Shown piece after piece: positions 1-10,502 of a DNA stretch of 64,000 bases; within the stretch, counting starts at the first letter, position 1, and the number at the start of each line of letters is the position of its first letter. A program made the position numbers and the translations under genes. Below the pieces are notes generated by a model. The model ran no database searches, was not told the origin of the DNA, and worked only from the letters and a program-made list of their open reading frames with translations. The stretch is from Exiguobacterium sp. s122 (lineage in GTDB: Bacteria; Bacillota; Bacilli; Exiguobacteriales; Exiguobacteriaceae): contig NZ_JACSMD010000001.1 in NCBI RefSeq assembly GCF_018618475.1, positions 1,550,001-1,614,000 on the forward strand, in the 5' to 3' direction.

Positions 1-1371
1 CGTCGCCGAGAGCGGATGTTTCGGGTCAGCGAACGCCTCGAAGCGATCGATAATTTCCCCGTCTTTAATCTTCACTCCGGCAAGCTCGATGATTTTATTG
101 TAAACCGCCGACAGACCGGTCGTCTCGACGTCAAAGACGACGTATGTCGCATCGTCGAGCGCGATATCAATCGGATGGTAGGCGACCGGCACCCCGTCAT
201 TGACGACGTTCGCCTCGACGCCGAACAACACTTTAATATCGTTTTTCTTGCCAGCGTAATACGCCTCAGGGAACGACTGAACACCGGCGTGGTCTGTGAT
301 GGCGATGGCCCGATGCCCCCATTTCGCGGCTCGGGCGACGAGCGCCGACACGTTCGTGACGGCATCCATCTGGCTCATCTGCGTATGGGCGTGGAGCTCG
401 ACGCGCTTTTCGCCGTCCCATTCGTCACGGACCGGTTCGACTTTCACTTCTTGGAGCTGCGAGGCCATCATGCACAGTTCGCGCATGAAACTATCGTCTT
501 CGACGCGTCCCGCCGCTTGAATCCACATGCCTTTTTTGACGGCACTGAGCATGCGGTCGTCATCATCGTCACGGGCGAACACTTTGACGATGAGCGAATC
601 GGTATAGTCCGTCATCTTGAACGTGAACAGTTTCTTCCCGCTCTGCAATTCTTTTCGTTCGGCCGAGAAAACGAGACCGCGGATGGCGACACGCCGTTCT
701 TCTTCGATGATTGTTTTTATTTGGACGATTTCATCTTTAATCAATGCACCCATACGCACTTCAGTGACCGGCTCTTCGTTCGACTCGGTCGTCTTGGCAA
801 ATTGGGCGGCGAGCGCCATTTTCGCTTGTTCAATGTCTTCTTGAACGACTTGTTCACGAAGCGCTTGATTCGCTTCCGTATCTTCCGAGAACTGTGCTTG
901 GCAAGGCTTCTTCGTGAAGCCATACGCACTGTATAGCGCCTGCACTTCTTGGCACAATTCTTTATCGACATAACTCGCTTCTGGCGCTGAGCGCACTGGA
1001 ATGAACAGTTTATTTTGCTCAAAGCGTGGTTGGACCGAAGCGAAATACGTGCGCATCGCCCCAGACACTTGACTCAGTTCACTGACGATGCGTGGCCAAT
1101 AGTCGATATAGTCCGCATCCTTACCGCCCTGTTCCGTTGTGAAGCGGGCGTACACTTCATCTGCGAACGTCGCGTAACGACTTTCAAGTCGACTCATGAA
1201 CAGTTGATGTACCTCATACGGCAAGACGTGGTGTAACCGAAAATGGAACGTCCACGTCCGCCGCTGTTTGTTGACGACAAGACGCGTCAACTCGGCACCG
1301 TCAAATTGATCCGTCTCGGTCGTAATGCCGAGGTCGTTCAAGAGCAATAACATTTTTTGATTGGCTTCCAC
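1..1371 (-). CDS. polC: DNA polymerase III PolC-type alpha subunit (N-terminal part, cut by window edge)
   Basis: PolC is the replicative polymerase of Bacillota and carries its own 3'-5' proofreading exonuclease. Only the first 457 codons are inside the window and the reading frame runs open through base 1. I chose the GTG at 1371-1369 because an in-frame TGA lies two codons upstream and a GAGGGGGG ribosome site sits 11 nt before it. The N-terminal domain (residues about 1-200) and OB-fold region lead into the DEDD exonuclease, whose first metal motif D-V-E-T is at residues 414-417. Further homology to PolC continues to the window end. It is the last gene of the dxr-rseP-proS-polC run, as in Bacillus. 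Confidence 0.95.
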   Translation of the reverse strand, partial: MEANQKMLLLLNDLGITTETDQFDGAELTRLVVNKQRRTWTFHFRLHHVLPYEVHQLFMSRLESRYATFADEVYARFTTEQGGKDADYIDYWPRIVSELSQVSGAMRTYFASVQPRFEQNKLFIPVRSAPEASYVDKELCQEVQALYSAYGFTKKPCQAQFSEDTEANQALREQVVQEDIEQAKMALAAQFAKTTESNEEPVTEVRMGALIKDEIVQIKTIIEEERRVAIRGLVFSAERKELQSGKKLFTFKMTDYTDSLIVKVFARDDDDDRMLSAVKKGMWIQAAGRVEDDSFMRELCMMASQLQEVKVEPVRDEWDGEKRVELHAHTQMSQMDAVTNVSALVARAAKWGHRAIAITDHAGVQSFPEAYYAGKKNDIKVLFGVEANVVNDGVPVAYHPIDIALDDATYVVFDVETTGLSAVYNKIIELAGVKIKDGEIIDRFEAFADPKHPLSAT

Positions 1372-1408
1372 GGGTCAGTAATCCCCCCTCTTCGTTCAAC
1401 ATGGACAA

Positions 1409-1440
1409 ATGAAGGTGACGGCGAGAACCGTCACCTTCAT
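1409..1440 (-). terminator. Strong hairpin between proS and polC
   Basis: A perfect 13-bp inverted repeat (1409-1421 with 1428-1440) with a 6-nt loop follows the proS stop codon. On the minus strand it is followed by TTGTCC, a poor U-tract. It may be a weak terminator, or a stabilising or processing hairpin that still allows read-through into polC. Confidence 0.55.
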
Positions 1441-1444
1441 GTCA

Positions 1445-3145
1445 TCACTGGAGTGCATCTAACTGTGCTGTCAAAACGGCTTGTAAGTCGTCGACCGTTG
1501 TTTCGATGACTTCGCCTGTTGCGCGAAGTTTCACTTCGACGACACCGTCACCGGCTTTTTTCCCGACGTTAATTCGAACCGGGAGACCAATCAAGTCCGC
1601 ATCGGCGAACTTGACGCCGGCCCGTTCTTTCCGGTCATCGTATAACACGTCATACGTAGCTGACAATTCTTTATATAGACGGTCGGCGAGTGCGAGTTGT
1701 GCCTCGTCTTTCGCATTGATCGCGATCAAATGGACGTCAAACGGAGCGATGCTCTTCGGCCAGACGATCCCGCGGTCGTCATGATGCTGCTCGACGACGG
1801 CTGAAAGCGTCCGTGACACCCCGATTCCATAACAACCCATGATGAGCGGCTCGGCACGTCCCTCTTCGTTCAAGAACGTCGCACCCATCGCTTCCGAGTA
1901 GCGCGTTCCGAGCTTGAACACTTGACCGACCTCAATCCCGCGAGCGAAACGGACAGGACCTGACTCGTCAGGTGCTAAATCCCCTTCCACGACGAAGCGG
2001 AGATCATGGAACGTCAAGTCGCCCAAATCGCGTGCCGCATTGACGTGCAAGAAGTGTGTATTCGCTTCATTGGCGCCACATACCGCATCGACCAAATATT
2101 TGACGGCATAGTCCGCGACGACTTTGACCGGTGAATCGATCGGTCCGAGCGTGCCAGGTTCACAACCGAATAACTCGATAATCTTTGCTTCTTCTTCCAT
2201 TTGAATATCAAGTCCGCCGAGCGCGTTCTTCACTTTCACGTCGTTCGCTTCGTGGTCGCCGCGAACGATCGCCATGACCGTCTCGCCATCCACGTTGAAG
2301 AGAACCGATTTGATTGTCGTCTTGACGTCGACGTCAAGGAAACGTGCCACGTCTTCAATCGTCTTATGTTCTTTCGTATCGACTTTTTCAAGTTCCGCCA
2401 CCGTTCCGGCTTGCATGTCATACCGGTCGAGCGTCTCAGCCATCTCGATGTTGGCCGCATAATTCGAACTGTCCGTATAGACGATCGTGTCTTCTCCGAT
2501 TGCGGCGAGCGCTTGGAATTCGTGCGTGTCTTTCCCGCCGATTGCACCGGAATCGGCGACGACTGGGCGGTACTTTAGGCCGACTCGGTCGAAGATACGC
2601 GAGTAGGCGTTATACATGTTGTCATACTCCTCGTCTAATCCGGCCTGATCGGCATGGAAGGAGTAGGCATCTTTCATCAAGAATTCACGACCACGGAGCA
2701 ATCCGAAGCGCGGACGACGTTCGTCGCGATATTTTGCTTGAATCTGGTACAAGTTGACAGGCAACTTTTTATATGAGTTTAACTCGTCGCGAACGATTGA
2801 CGTGATGAGTTCTTCATGTGTCGCACCGAGGGCGAAACGACGGTCGTGACGGTCCGTCAAGCGCATGAGTTCTGGACCATAAATGCCCCAGCGCCCCGTC
2901 TCTTCCCAAAGCTCAGCCGGTTGGATGGCCGGCATAAGCAACTCTTGGGCCCCTGCCCGGTTCATCTCTTCTCGGATGACCGTTTGGATGTTTTGTAGCA
3001 CTTTATGGCCGAGTGGCAAATACGAATAGATGCCGGCCGCATTTTGACGAATGAACCCACCCCGGACGAGCAGTTGATGGCTGACCGCCTCTGCGTCAGC
3101 TGGCACTTCTCGGAGTGTAGGCATAAGCAATCTCGATTGTTTCAT
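1445..3145 (-). CDS. proS: Prolyl-tRNA synthetase
   Basis: ProS charges tRNA-Pro with proline. The 566-residue protein has the bacterial-type layout: class II motifs near the N-terminus ([12 protein letters not shown] around residue 140), an inserted editing domain in the middle (about residues 220-410), the motif 3 region G-C-Y-G-I-G-V-S-R near 440, and a C-terminal anticodon-binding domain. The ATG at 3145 fits the conserved M-[KR]-Q-S start, but a TTG three codons upstream (3154) is closer (5 nt) to the AGAAGGG ribosome site, so the start is not settled. It lies 31 nt after rseP with no promoter or T-box leader visible, so it is probably cotranscribed. Confidence 0.95.
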   Translation of the reverse strand: MKQSRLLMPTLREVPADAEAVSHQLLVRGGFIRQNAAGIYSYLPLGHKVLQNIQTVIREEMNRAGAQELLMPAIQPAELWEETGRWGIYGPELMRLTDRHDRRFALGATHEELITSIVRDELNSYKKLPVNLYQIQAKYRDERRPRFGLLRGREFLMKDAYSFHADQAGLDEEYDNMYNAYSRIFDRVGLKYRPVVADSGAIGGKDTHEFQALAAIGEDTIVYTDSSNYAANIEMAETLDRYDMQAGTVAELEKVDTKEHKTIEDVARFLDVDVKTTIKSVLFNVDGETVMAIVRGDHEANDVKVKNALGGLDIQMEEEAKIIELFGCEPGTLGPIDSPVKVVADYAVKYLVDAVCGANEANTHFLHVNAARDLGDLTFHDLRFVVEGDLAPDESGPVRFARGIEVGQVFKLGTRYSEAMGATFLNEEGRAEPLIMGCYGIGVSRTLSAVVEQHHDDRGIVWPKSIAPFDVHLIAINAKDEAQLALADRLYKELSATYDVLYDDRKERAGVKFADADLIGLPVRINVGKKAGDGVVEVKLRATGEVIETTVDDLQAVLTAQLDALQ

Positions 3146-3176
3146 AGGTATCAACGTTTCCCTTCTCTAACACGTT

Positions 3177-4427
3177 CTATTTGAAAAATGATTGGATATC
3201 GTTCCATGTGACGATGAGCATTAACAACATCAACAAGGCGAAGCCGATAAAATGCACAAAGCCTTCTTTTTTCGGATCAATCGGTCGGCCACGCACCGCC
3301 TCGAACAAGAGGAAGATGAGTCGACCCCCATCGAGTGCCGGGAGTGGCAACAAGTTGAAGATGGCCAAGTTCACAGAAAGAAGAGCTGTCCAGTTAAGAA
3401 GCATGATGAGGCCGCTCGCAGCGACTTCATCCGTCATCCGGACGATTCCGACCGGTCCGGCAAGTTGATCGACACCGACTTGACCGGTCACAAGATCACC
3501 AACGGCAGAAAAGATGAGCGTTGACATCGTCCACGTCGTCTCAGCACCCGTCGTGAATGCTTTCGTCGGCGAACGCTCAAGGGCGTTCGTTACGCCGAGA
3601 ATCCCGACTGTCTCCCCGTTTTGTTCGAGCGGTTGCGGCGTGAGAGTGACCGTTTGTTCTGCGCCGTCTCGGACGTACGTGACTTCAGTCGGCATGTCGG
3701 CACGACCTGCGAGCGCCTCACGTAAGTCGGCCCAGTTATCAAGTTCCGTTCCTTCGATTGACACGATTTCATCGCCCGCCATAAGACCAGCTTCCGCAGC
3801 GGCCGAATCTGGCTGCACTGTTCCGATTTGACCGTCGTCCGTCGGTGTTCCTTGGACGAGCCCGACGATGACGAGCAAGATGAAAGCGAGGACGAAATTC
3901 ATCGCCGGACCAGCTGCGATAGCGAGCACGCGTTTCCATACGGACTGCGCGCCGAACGTCCGGTCGTACGGTGCGATTTGAATCTCCATGCCTTGGTCGA
4001 CGAGTAGCGTCTCACGCTCGAGTTCGTACACACGAACTTCCTCATCGACGAGCAATTGGACTTTCAGCTCTCGAATCGAGTCAAACTTATCGACCGTGCC
4101 GGCGACGTGGACGTCCGTTGCCTGGTCGGGTTGAAAGTACACACGGTCGACCGTACCGGCCGGTGTCAGACGAAGTCCGACATGTTGTCCGGCTTTGACT
4201 TCGATCGGCTCAAAATCTTCCCCTGCCATCTTGACATAGCCGCCGATCGGCAAGAGCCGAATCGTATAGAGCGTCTCGTTTTTTCTGAATGACAGAATTT
4301 TCGGCCCGAAGCCGATTGCAAACTCATGACAGAGAATCCCTGCCCGTTTCGCCATGACAAGGTGGCCCCATTCATGTACGGAAATGAGTACCCCAAACAT
4401 CAAAACGATGGCGATAAAAGTCGTCAT
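3177..4427 (-). CDS. rseP: Site-2 intramembrane zinc metalloprotease RseP/RasP
   Basis: This membrane protease cuts anti-sigma factors and remnant signal peptides within the membrane. The 416-residue protein shows the zinc motif H18-E-W-G-H22 in the first membrane segment and the second metal-ligand motif L-D-G near residue 365-367. A PDZ domain lies between them (about residues 190-270), and further membrane helices are at both ends. It follows dxr by 16 nt with ribosome site AAGGTGGGG. In Bacillus the orthologue RasP degrades RsiW and cell-division proteins. The substrate here is unknown because no anti-sigma gene is nearby. Confidence 0.95.
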   Translation of the reverse strand: MTTFIAIVLMFGVLISVHEWGHLVMAKRAGILCHEFAIGFGPKILSFRKNETLYTIRLLPIGGYVKMAGEDFEPIEVKAGQHVGLRLTPAGTVDRVYFQPDQATDVHVAGTVDKFDSIRELKVQLLVDEEVRVYELERETLLVDQGMEIQIAPYDRTFGAQSVWKRVLAIAAGPAMNFVLAFILLVIVGLVQGTPTDDGQIGTVQPDSAAAEAGLMAGDEIVSIEGTELDNWADLREALAGRADMPTEVTYVRDGAEQTVTLTPQPLEQNGETVGILGVTNALERSPTKAFTTGAETTWTMSTLIFSAVGDLVTGQVGVDQLAGPVGIVRMTDEVAASGLIMLLNWTALLSVNLAIFNLLPLPALDGGRLIFLLFEAVRGRPIDPKKEGFVHFIGFALLMLLMLIVTWNDIQSFFK

Positions 4428-4443
4428 TGTCTATTCCCCACCT

Positions 4444-5589
4444 TCACTTTCCTTGCTGAATCTGTAATCGAACCGCACGGTCCACTTCTAAAATATCCGC
4501 GAGCGTCGGCTCCGCAATGATTGTATGGGCGTTCATCGCCTCTTCAACGAGACGTTCGATGTCTAAGAAGCCGATGTCGCCGTTCAAGAACTTTTCTACG
4601 GCCGCTTCATTGGCTGCATTGAGCACCGTCGGCATGGACCCACCTGCACGACCTGCCTCGTAGGCGAGTCGAAGGGCCGGATACCGTTCAAAATCGGCTT
4701 CGGCGAAATGAAGCGTCCCGATTTCTCTCAAGTTTAACCGCTTGTTCCCTTCGATTTCAAGCCGTTTCGGCGTGGCGAGGGCATATAGGATCGGGCCGCG
4801 CATATCCGGATTTCCGAGCTGAGCCATGACGGCCGCGTCTTTATACTCGACCATCGAATGGATAATCGATTCGCGGTGAAGTACGACTTCAATATCATTA
4901 TAATCGATATCGAACAACCAGTGCGCTTCGATGACTTCAAGACCCTTATTGAACATCGTCGCCGAATCAATCGTGATTTTTGCCCCCATCGACCAGTTCG
5001 GATGATTGAGTGCCTCCGCGACGGTCACCTCGGCGAGCTCATCGCGAGTACGGTCTCGGAAACTCCCCCCCGATGCAGTCAAGATAATTTTCGCGACGTC
5101 TTCCCGTCGCTCCCCGTTCAAACATTGGTAAATCGCTGAGTGTTCGCTGTCGACCGGCAATAAGTTGACACCGTACTCTTTGACGGCCGCCATGACGAGA
5201 TGTCCGGCCGTGACGAGCGTTTCTTTGTTCGCGAGTGCGATGTCTTTTCCGGCTGCAATGGCAGCGAGCGTGGGTTCGAGTCCGACGGCACCAACGACTG
5301 CCGTGACGACCACGTCAGCCCGTTCCGCCGTCGCACATGCAATCAATCCTTCTAGTCCGATGAAAAAGAGTGGCTCGTATGTAAGTCGGGGCTTCAACTG
5401 TTCGAGTACTTCAATCGATTTGGCCGAAACGTATTTCGGACGGAGACGATTGATCCATTCCTCTGCTACTTCGACGTTCGTTCCAAACGCATACGCCTCA
5501 AGTTCAAACAAGTCGGGGTGCTGTTCGATGACGTCACAAGTTTGTACGCCGATCGAGCCAGTCGCCCCGAGTAAGCTGATTCGCTTCAT
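4444..5589 (-). CDS. dxr: 1-deoxy-D-xylulose 5-phosphate reductoisomerase
   Basis: Dxr makes 2-C-methyl-D-erythritol 4-phosphate, the second step of the MEP isoprenoid pathway. The 381-residue protein starts with the NADPH-binding G-A-T-G-S-I-G motif (residues 8-14). The active-site region includes L-T-A-S-G-G-S-F-R and the W-S-M-G-A-K stretch followed by the substrate-binding S-A-T-M-F-N-K-G segment. Its neighbours uppS and cdsA use pathway products or share membrane lipid synthesis, so the cluster feeds undecaprenyl phosphate and phospholipid supply. The ribosome site is an A/G-rich stretch before the ATG at 5589. Confidence 0.96.
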   Translation of the reverse strand: MKRISLLGATGSIGVQTCDVIEQHPDLFELEAYAFGTNVEVAEEWINRLRPKYVSAKSIEVLEQLKPRLTYEPLFFIGLEGLIACATAERADVVVTAVVGAVGLEPTLAAIAAGKDIALANKETLVTAGHLVMAAVKEYGVNLLPVDSEHSAIYQCLNGERREDVAKIILTASGGSFRDRTRDELAEVTVAEALNHPNWSMGAKITIDSATMFNKGLEVIEAHWLFDIDYNDIEVVLHRESIIHSMVEYKDAAVMAQLGNPDMRGPILYALATPKRLEIEGNKRLNLREIGTLHFAEADFERYPALRLAYEAGRAGGSMPTVLNAANEAAVEKFLNGDIGFLDIERLVEEAMNAHTIIAEPTLADILEVDRAVRLQIQQGK

Positions 5590-5601
5590 CTTGACACTCC
5601 T

Positions 5602-6399
5602 TTATAACAAATTGAAAATCCAAATGACAGTAAAGACGGCAATCATGCTGTCGAAACGATCTAGAATCCCGCCATGTCCCGGTAACAGATGGCCCGAGTC
5701 TTTGACCTCGTATTGGCGCTTATAAGCCGACTGGACCAAATCGCCGAGTTGCCCGACGACGGCAACAACGACCGCGAGGATAATCACTTCCAAAAAAGGA
5801 AGGATTGGATCGATGAGAATGAACACGATTCCAGTCGCGATGGCCGCAACGATTCCACCGATCGCCCCTTCAATCGTCTTATTCGGACTGATTGATGGCC
5901 AAAGTTTCGTCTTCCCAATGGCTTTCCCAGTGAAATATGCACCGGAATCGGTCGCCCAAATGATGAATAAGACGAGTAACACTTTGCTCAGTCCATCATC
6001 CGACAGCCGAACGAGCGCGAAACTCGTAAACCCAATGACGAGATAGACGGCCGAGACGAAGTAAAAGCTGGCATCTTCATACGTGAACCGGTTCTTCGTC
6101 ACGACTGTCCAAAAGAGAAGTAACGTCAAACCGAGAATCATCCACTGGTTGACGGACATCGGCAGTTCGCTCATATCCATCCGACGCTCGAGCAACATCA
6201 TCACAAAAGGGAACGCAACAAGAAGCGCGGTGACAAGAAACGGGAATGCCGTCAGCTTATGACGTCGCATCAACGTGAATTCACTCAAGCCGATTAAAGC
6301 GAGGATGCCCATCAAGATGACGAACGGACTCCCACCTAGAGCGATGAGCGTGACGAAAATCGCACCGGCCCATAGTCCTGTAATAATTCGAGTTTTCAT
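5602..6399 (-). CDS. cdsA: Phosphatidate cytidylyltransferase
   Basis: CdsA converts phosphatidic acid and CTP to CDP-diacylglycerol, the precursor of all phospholipids, in the membrane. The 265-residue protein is mostly hydrophobic helices. It ends with the family signature K-D-S-G-H-L-L-P-G-H-G-G-I-L-D-R-F-D and has an earlier A-T-D-S-G-A-Y-F motif. I set the start at the ATG at 6399 (M-K-T-R-I-I-T-G), one base after the uppS stop, with the GGTGGT ribosome site inside the end of uppS. Upstream in-frame starts would run far into uppS. Translation is probably coupled to uppS. Confidence 0.95.
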   Translation of the reverse strand: MKTRIITGLWAGAIFVTLIALGGSPFVILMGILALIGLSEFTLMRRHKLTAFPFLVTALLVAFPFVMMLLERRMDMSELPMSVNQWMILGLTLLLFWTVVTKNRFTYEDASFYFVSAVYLVIGFTSFALVRLSDDGLSKVLLVLFIIWATDSGAYFTGKAIGKTKLWPSISPNKTIEGAIGGIVAAIATGIVFILIDPILPFLEVIILAVVVAVVGQLGDLVQSAYKRQYEVKDSGHLLPGHGGILDRFDSMIAVFTVIWIFNLL

Positions 6400-6400
6400 A

Positions 6401-7138
<738 letters not shown>

Positions 7139-7165
7139 ACTCTATCCTCCTGATTGTATGAAAGA

Positions 7166-7190
7166 GGGACCCTCTCAATAAAAGGGTCCC
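7166..7190 (-). terminator. Hairpin between frr and uppS
   Basis: Arms GGGACCCT (7166-7173) and AGGGTCCC (7183-7190) pair perfectly around a 9-nt loop. On the minus strand the stem is followed by TCTTTC, so this is a modest intrinsic terminator or attenuator after frr. Confidence 0.6.
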
Positions 7191-7221
7191 CACACAGCTT
7201 TTTGGTATACCACTTCCGTGA

Positions 7222-7782
7222 TTACACTTCCATGATTTCTTTTTCTTTCGTCGCTGCAGACTCATCAATCTTTTTGATGTACGAATCCGTTAACGTTTGG
7301 ACGTCGTCCGCATAGCCGCGGAGATCATCTTCCGTCATCTCGCCGTCTTTCTCGAGCTTCTTCAAGTTCTCGTTCGCGTCACGACGGACGTTACGGACAG
7401 CGACTTTCGCTTCTTCCGCATACTTCTTCGTGATTTTAACGAGTTCTTTGCGTCGCTCTTCCGTCAACGCCGGGATGGCGAGACGAATGACCGTCCCGTC
7501 AGATGATGGCGAAAGACCGAGGTCCGCTTTTTGAATCGCTTTTTCGACTTCCGAAACCATCGACTTGTCCCACGGTTGAATCAAAAGAAGGCGGGCTTCT
7601 GGTGTGTTAATGTTGGCCACTTGGTTAAGCGGTGTCGGCACGCCGTAGTAATCGACTTGGACCGGGTCCAAAATTGAGGCGCTGGCACGGCCTGTGCGAA
7701 GCGTCCCAAAGTCGCGTTTGAGTGCGGCATGGGCTTTCTCCATTTTTTCTTCAGCAGTTTTCAACACTTCATTTACACTCAT
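7222..7782 (-). CDS. frr: Ribosome recycling factor
   Basis: RRF acts with EF-G to split post-termination ribosomes. The 186-residue protein matches the family in length and shows the conserved L-R-T-G-R-A-S segment near residue 30, the I-Q-P-W-D segment near 67-71 and the R-R-D-A-N-E region near 133. Its ATG overlaps the pyrH stop by 4 nt (ATGA), and its ribosome site AGGAGG is inside the end of pyrH, so the two genes are translationally coupled. Confidence 0.97.
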   Translation of the reverse strand: MSVNEVLKTAEEKMEKAHAALKRDFGTLRTGRASASILDPVQVDYYGVPTPLNQVANINTPEARLLLIQPWDKSMVSEVEKAIQKADLGLSPSSDGTVIRLAIPALTEERRKELVKITKKYAEEAKVAVRNVRRDANENLKKLEKDGEMTEDDLRGYADDVQTLTDSYIKKIDESAATKEKEIMEV

Positions 7783-8504
7783 GAATTGATTCCTCCTACT
7801 ACCGTCCCGATATGTTCCCCGAGTACGACACGTTTAATGTTTCCTTCTTCAAGCAATGAGAATACAATAAGTGGAATGTGATTGTCCATACAGAGTGATG
7901 TGGCCGTCGAGTCCATAACTTGGAGTCCGTCTTTGAGCACGTCTAAGTACGTAAGCGTCTCGTACTTCACCGCTTCTGGGTCAAGTTTCGGGTCGGCTGA
8001 ATAGACGCCGTCCACGTTGTTTTTCCCCATCAAGATGACGTCTGCTTCGATTTCAGCTGCGCGAAGGGCTGCAGTCGTATCAGTCGAGAAGTATGGGTTC
8101 CCCGTACCAGCCGCAAAGATGACGACACGGCCTTTCTCAAGATGACGCATCGCGCGACGACGGATGTACGGTTCTGCGACTTGACGCATTTCAATGGATG
8201 TTTGGACGCGCGTTTGGACATCGTGTGATTCAAGGCTGTCTTGAAGGGCGAGCGAGTTGAGGACAGTGGCGAGCATGCCCATATAATCGGCATTGGCCCG
8301 GTCCATCCCGAGTTCACTGCCGGTCTTCCCGCGCCAAATGTTTCCGGCACCGACGACGACGGCCACTTCGACGCCCATGGCGACGAGTTCTTTAATTTGT
8401 CCAGAAATCGAGTTGACAATCGTTGGATCGATGCCATACCCTTGATCACCTGCGAGCGCTTCTCCACTCAATTTTAACACAATTCTCTTATATTTCGGTT
8501 CCAT
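7779..8504 (-). CDS. pyrH: UMP kinase
   Basis: PyrH phosphorylates UMP to UDP in pyrimidine nucleotide synthesis. The 241-residue protein belongs to the amino-acid-kinase fold family. It has the N-terminal K-L-S-G-E-A-L motif, the G-A-G-N-I-W-R-G loop near residue 53 and the [10 protein letters not shown] segment near residue 134 that binds nucleotide. It is separated from tsf by 106 nt holding two hairpins, one with a U-tract, so its transcription may be attenuated relative to tsf. The ribosome site is AGGAGG. Confidence 0.97.
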   Translation of the reverse strand: MEPKYKRIVLKLSGEALAGDQGYGIDPTIVNSISGQIKELVAMGVEVAVVVGAGNIWRGKTGSELGMDRANADYMGMLATVLNSLALQDSLESHDVQTRVQTSIEMRQVAEPYIRRRAMRHLEKGRVVIFAAGTGNPYFSTDTTAALRAAEIEADVILMGKNNVDGVYSADPKLDPEAVKYETLTYLDVLKDGLQVMDSTATSLCMDNHIPLIVFSLLEEGNIKRVVLGEHIGTVVGGINS

Positions 8505-8530
8505 ACTTTGCCTCCTCTTGCTTGAAAAAA

Positions 8531-8581
8531 GGGAACACGCTCCCTTAACGAACTAACTCAAGGTTATACAGACGTGTTCCC
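8531..8581 (-). terminator. Terminator after tsf, with nested alternative stem
   Basis: Nine-base arms (8531-8539 and 8573-8581) enclose a 33-nt loop, and on the minus strand the structure ends in TTTTTT. Within it the shorter stem GGGA/TTCCC can form instead against the same downstream arm, so two mutually exclusive hairpins precede the U-tract. Confidence 0.7.
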
Positions 8582-8590
8582 AATTTTGAA

Positions 8591-8608
8591 TGCATCACGG
8601 GTGATGCA
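8591..8608 (-). repeat. 18-bp palindrome just after tsf stop
   Basis: The sequence TGCATCAC-GG-GTGATGCA is a perfect 8-bp inverted repeat with a 2-nt centre, starting 2 nt after the tsf stop codon. It has no U-tract and may protect the tsf mRNA 3' end ahead of the terminator at 8531-8581. Confidence 0.6.
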
Positions 8609-8610
8609 GA

Positions 8611-9492
8611 TTATTTTTTAAGTTGGTTCATTACTTCTTCAGCAAAGTTTTCTTCGCGTTTTTCCATGCCTTCGCCGACTTCGAAACGTACGAACGAGTT
8701 AACACGGCCGCCTTTAGACTCTACATATTTCCCAACTTTGAAGTCAGCGTCTTTGACGAATGTTTGGTCAACGAGGCAGATTTCCTCGTAGTACTTGTTC
8801 ATGCGTCCTGCAATCATCTTCTCGACGATGTTCGCTGGCTTACCTTCGTTGAGGGCTTGCTCAGTCAAGACTTTCTTCTCACGATCTGCTTCTTCAGCTG
8901 AAACTTCATCGCGTGTCGCGTAAAGTGGACGTGCTGCAGCTACGTGCATCGCAACGTCTTTGGCAACTGTCTCATCTGTCGTGCCGTCGATGATGACGAC
9001 CGAACCGATGCGACCACCCATGTGGAGGTACGTGCCGAATACTGCATCGTCTGCTTTTTCAAGCACAGCGATGCGGCGGAGTGAAATTTTCTCTCCGATT
9101 GTCGAAGCTTCTTCTTGAATGTGCGTCTCAAGCGTTTTACCAGCGACGAATTCAGATGCGAGCGCTTCTTCAACTGTCGTTGCACCAGAAGTGAGAACAG
9201 CCGTCGCAACGTCAGATACGAGCGTTTGGAACTTCTCGTTCTTCGCAACGAAGTCTGTTTCAGAGTTTACTTCGACGAGCGTAGCTTTGTTGCCTTCAAC
9301 CGCTACTGCTGTCAAACCTTCTGCTGCGATGCGGTCACCTTTAGCTGCCGCTTTCGCGATTCCTTTTTCACGAAGGAAGTCGATTGCTGCTTGCATGTCA
9401 CCGTTTGTCTCAGTGAGTGCTTTTTTGCAATCGAGCATACCTGCGCCTGTTTTTTCACGAAGTTCTTTTACCATTGCTGCTGTAACTGCCAT
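8611..9492 (-). CDS. tsf: Translation elongation factor Ts
   Basis: EF-Ts is the guanine nucleotide exchange factor for EF-Tu. The 293-residue protein has the N-terminal UBA-like domain, the signature [12 protein letters not shown] near residue 17 and the T-D-F-V-A-K-N-E motif near residue 80 that contacts EF-Tu. The start is the ATG at 9492, preceded by AAGGAGG. A longer frame starting further upstream would cover the ribosome site and the intergenic hairpins. It is downstream of rpsB, from which a terminator at 9568-9596 separates it. Confidence 0.97.
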   Translation of the reverse strand: MAVTAAMVKELREKTGAGMLDCKKALTETNGDMQAAIDFLREKGIAKAAAKGDRIAAEGLTAVAVEGNKATLVEVNSETDFVAKNEKFQTLVSDVATAVLTSGATTVEEALASEFVAGKTLETHIQEEASTIGEKISLRRIAVLEKADDAVFGTYLHMGGRIGSVVIIDGTTDETVAKDVAMHVAAARPLYATRDEVSAEEADREKKVLTEQALNEGKPANIVEKMIAGRMNKYYEEICLVDQTFVKDADFKVGKYVESKGGRVNSFVRFEVGEGMEKREENFAEEVMNQLKK

Positions 9493-9530
9493 CGGAAATT
9501 CCTCCTTAGTAACCCTACAAATTTTAAGAA

Positions 9531-9547
9531 GAAGGCACGGTGCCTTC
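9531..9547 (-). repeat. Short palindromic hairpin in the tsf leader
   Basis: The arms GAAGGCAC and GTGCCTTC pair around a single central base between the rpsB terminator and the tsf ribosome site. On the minus strand it is followed by TTCTTCTT. It could be a second weak terminator or part of the tsf 5' leader. Confidence 0.45.
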
Positions 9548-9567
9548 GTATACATGTCCTAAAAAAA

Positions 9568-9596
9568 GGTGATAAAAGGCTTTCCCTTTATCACCT
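9568..9596 (-). terminator. Terminator after rpsB
   Basis: Ten-base arms AGGTGATAAA and TTTATCACCT (9568-9577, 9587-9596) form a stem followed on the minus strand by seven T residues. This is a clear intrinsic terminator or attenuator between rpsB and tsf. Confidence 0.85.
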
Positions 9597-9609
9597 GTTG
9601 TCTAACTGA

Positions 9610-10350
9610 TTACTCAGCTTCTGTAGCTTCTGCTTCAGGTGCTACAGCTTCTTCAGCAACTTCTTCTTCACCTTGCTTCGCTTCGATGATCGCGTCTGCC
9701 ATCTTAGAAGTGAGCAATTTAACCGCACGAATTGCATCGTCGTTCGCTGGGATAACGTAGTCGATTTCGTCTGGGTCACAGTTTGTGTCGACAATCGCAA
9801 CGATTGGGATGTTCAATTTGTGAGCTTCTGCAATCGCGATACGCTCTTTGCGTGGGTCAACGATGAAGAGAGCATCTGGAACGCCTGGCATGTCTTTGAT
9901 TCCGCCGAGGAACTTCTCAAGACGTGTCATTTCTTTTTTCAAGATGATGACTTCTTTCTTAGGAAGTACTTCGAACGTGCCGTCTTCTTCCATTTTCTCA
10001 AGTTGTTTCAAGCGGTTGATACGCTTTTTGATTGTTGAGAAGTTTGTGAGTGTTCCACCCAACCAACGCTCATTGATGAAGAACATACCTGAACGGAGTG
10101 CTTCCTCTTTGATCGTGTCTTGAGCTTGTTTTTTCGTACCAACGAAGAGGACGTTTCCGCCTTCTGCCGCGAGTTCACGAACGAAGTTGTAAGCTTCGTC
10201 TACTTTTTTGACCGTTTTTTGAAGGTCGATGATGTAGATTCCGTTACGCTCCGTGAAGATGTATTTCGCCATTTTTGGGTTCCAACGACGTGTTTGGTGA
10301 CCGAAGTGTACACCAGCTTCAAGCAATTGCTTCATTGAGATTACTGCCAT
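9610..10350 (-). CDS. rpsB: 30S ribosomal protein S2
   Basis: S2 joins the small subunit late in its assembly. The 246-residue protein has the N-terminal family motif [13 protein letters not shown] near residue 13, the zinc-free Bacillus-type core and an acidic Ala/Glu-rich C-terminal tail of about 20 residues. The ribosome site AAGGAGG lies before the ATG. A sigma-A-type promoter (10471-10499) and a folded leader (10403-10430) precede it, so rpsB starts its own transcription unit although swrB ends only 150 bp upstream. Confidence 0.97.
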   Translation of the reverse strand: MAVISMKQLLEAGVHFGHQTRRWNPKMAKYIFTERNGIYIIDLQKTVKKVDEAYNFVRELAAEGGNVLFVGTKKQAQDTIKEEALRSGMFFINERWLGGTLTNFSTIKKRINRLKQLEKMEEDGTFEVLPKKEVIILKKEMTRLEKFLGGIKDMPGVPDALFIVDPRKERIAIAEAHKLNIPIVAIVDTNCDPDEIDYVIPANDDAIRAVKLLTSKMADAIIEAKQGEEEVAEEAVAPEAEATEAE

Positions 10351-10402
10351 GATAAATTTCCTCCTTGTGGTTTAAAAAAGTCCTCCGCCTCGTTCATCAA
10401 TG

Positions 10403-10430
10403 TATTCCGACCTTTCGGCACCGAGGAATA
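10403..10430 (-). promoter_or_regulatory. Structured rpsB 5' leader hairpin
   Basis: On the minus strand the arms TATTCC (10425-10430) and GGAATA (10403-10408) pair, and inside them GCC-GAAA-GGU forms a short GNRA-capped stem. The hairpin lies between the predicted start site near 10464 and the ribosome site. By analogy with other ribosomal protein leaders it could bind S2 for feedback control, but that is inference. Confidence 0.45.
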
Positions 10431-10470
10431 CCATCCCGAGACGTGTGTGATGTGTTTAACACCGAGAATT

Positions 10471-10499
10471 ACTATAGCATATGTCACCGAATCCGGCAA
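10471..10499 (-). promoter_or_regulatory. Sigma-A-type promoter of rpsB
   Basis: On the minus strand TTGCCG (10494-10499) and TATAGT (10471-10476) are separated by 17 nt. Transcription would start near 10464, about 115 nt before the rpsB ATG. Confidence 0.75.
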
Positions 10500-10502
10500 C
10501 TC

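Noticed and set aside
16-936. Plus-strand open frame of 306 codons
   Set aside because: It is antisense to polC, whose frame is strongly supported by homology. The encoded sequence resembles no family I know and there is no ribosome site.
3146-3176. T-box leader before proS
   Set aside because: Only about 30 nt separate rseP and proS, far too short for a T-box.
7139-7190. uppS promoter with TACAAT -10 near 7153-7158
   Set aside because: Transcription would start inside the ribosome site, and the only -35-like hexamer is 14 nt away.
7203-7212. Palindrome TGGTATACCA after frr as an operator
   Set aside because: Only 10 bp, no promoter around it and no regulator match that I can name.
9541-9600. 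tsf promoter with -35 in the rpsB terminator (TTATCA) and TATACG -10
   Set aside because: Both hexamers match only 4 of 6, so the signal is too weak to list.
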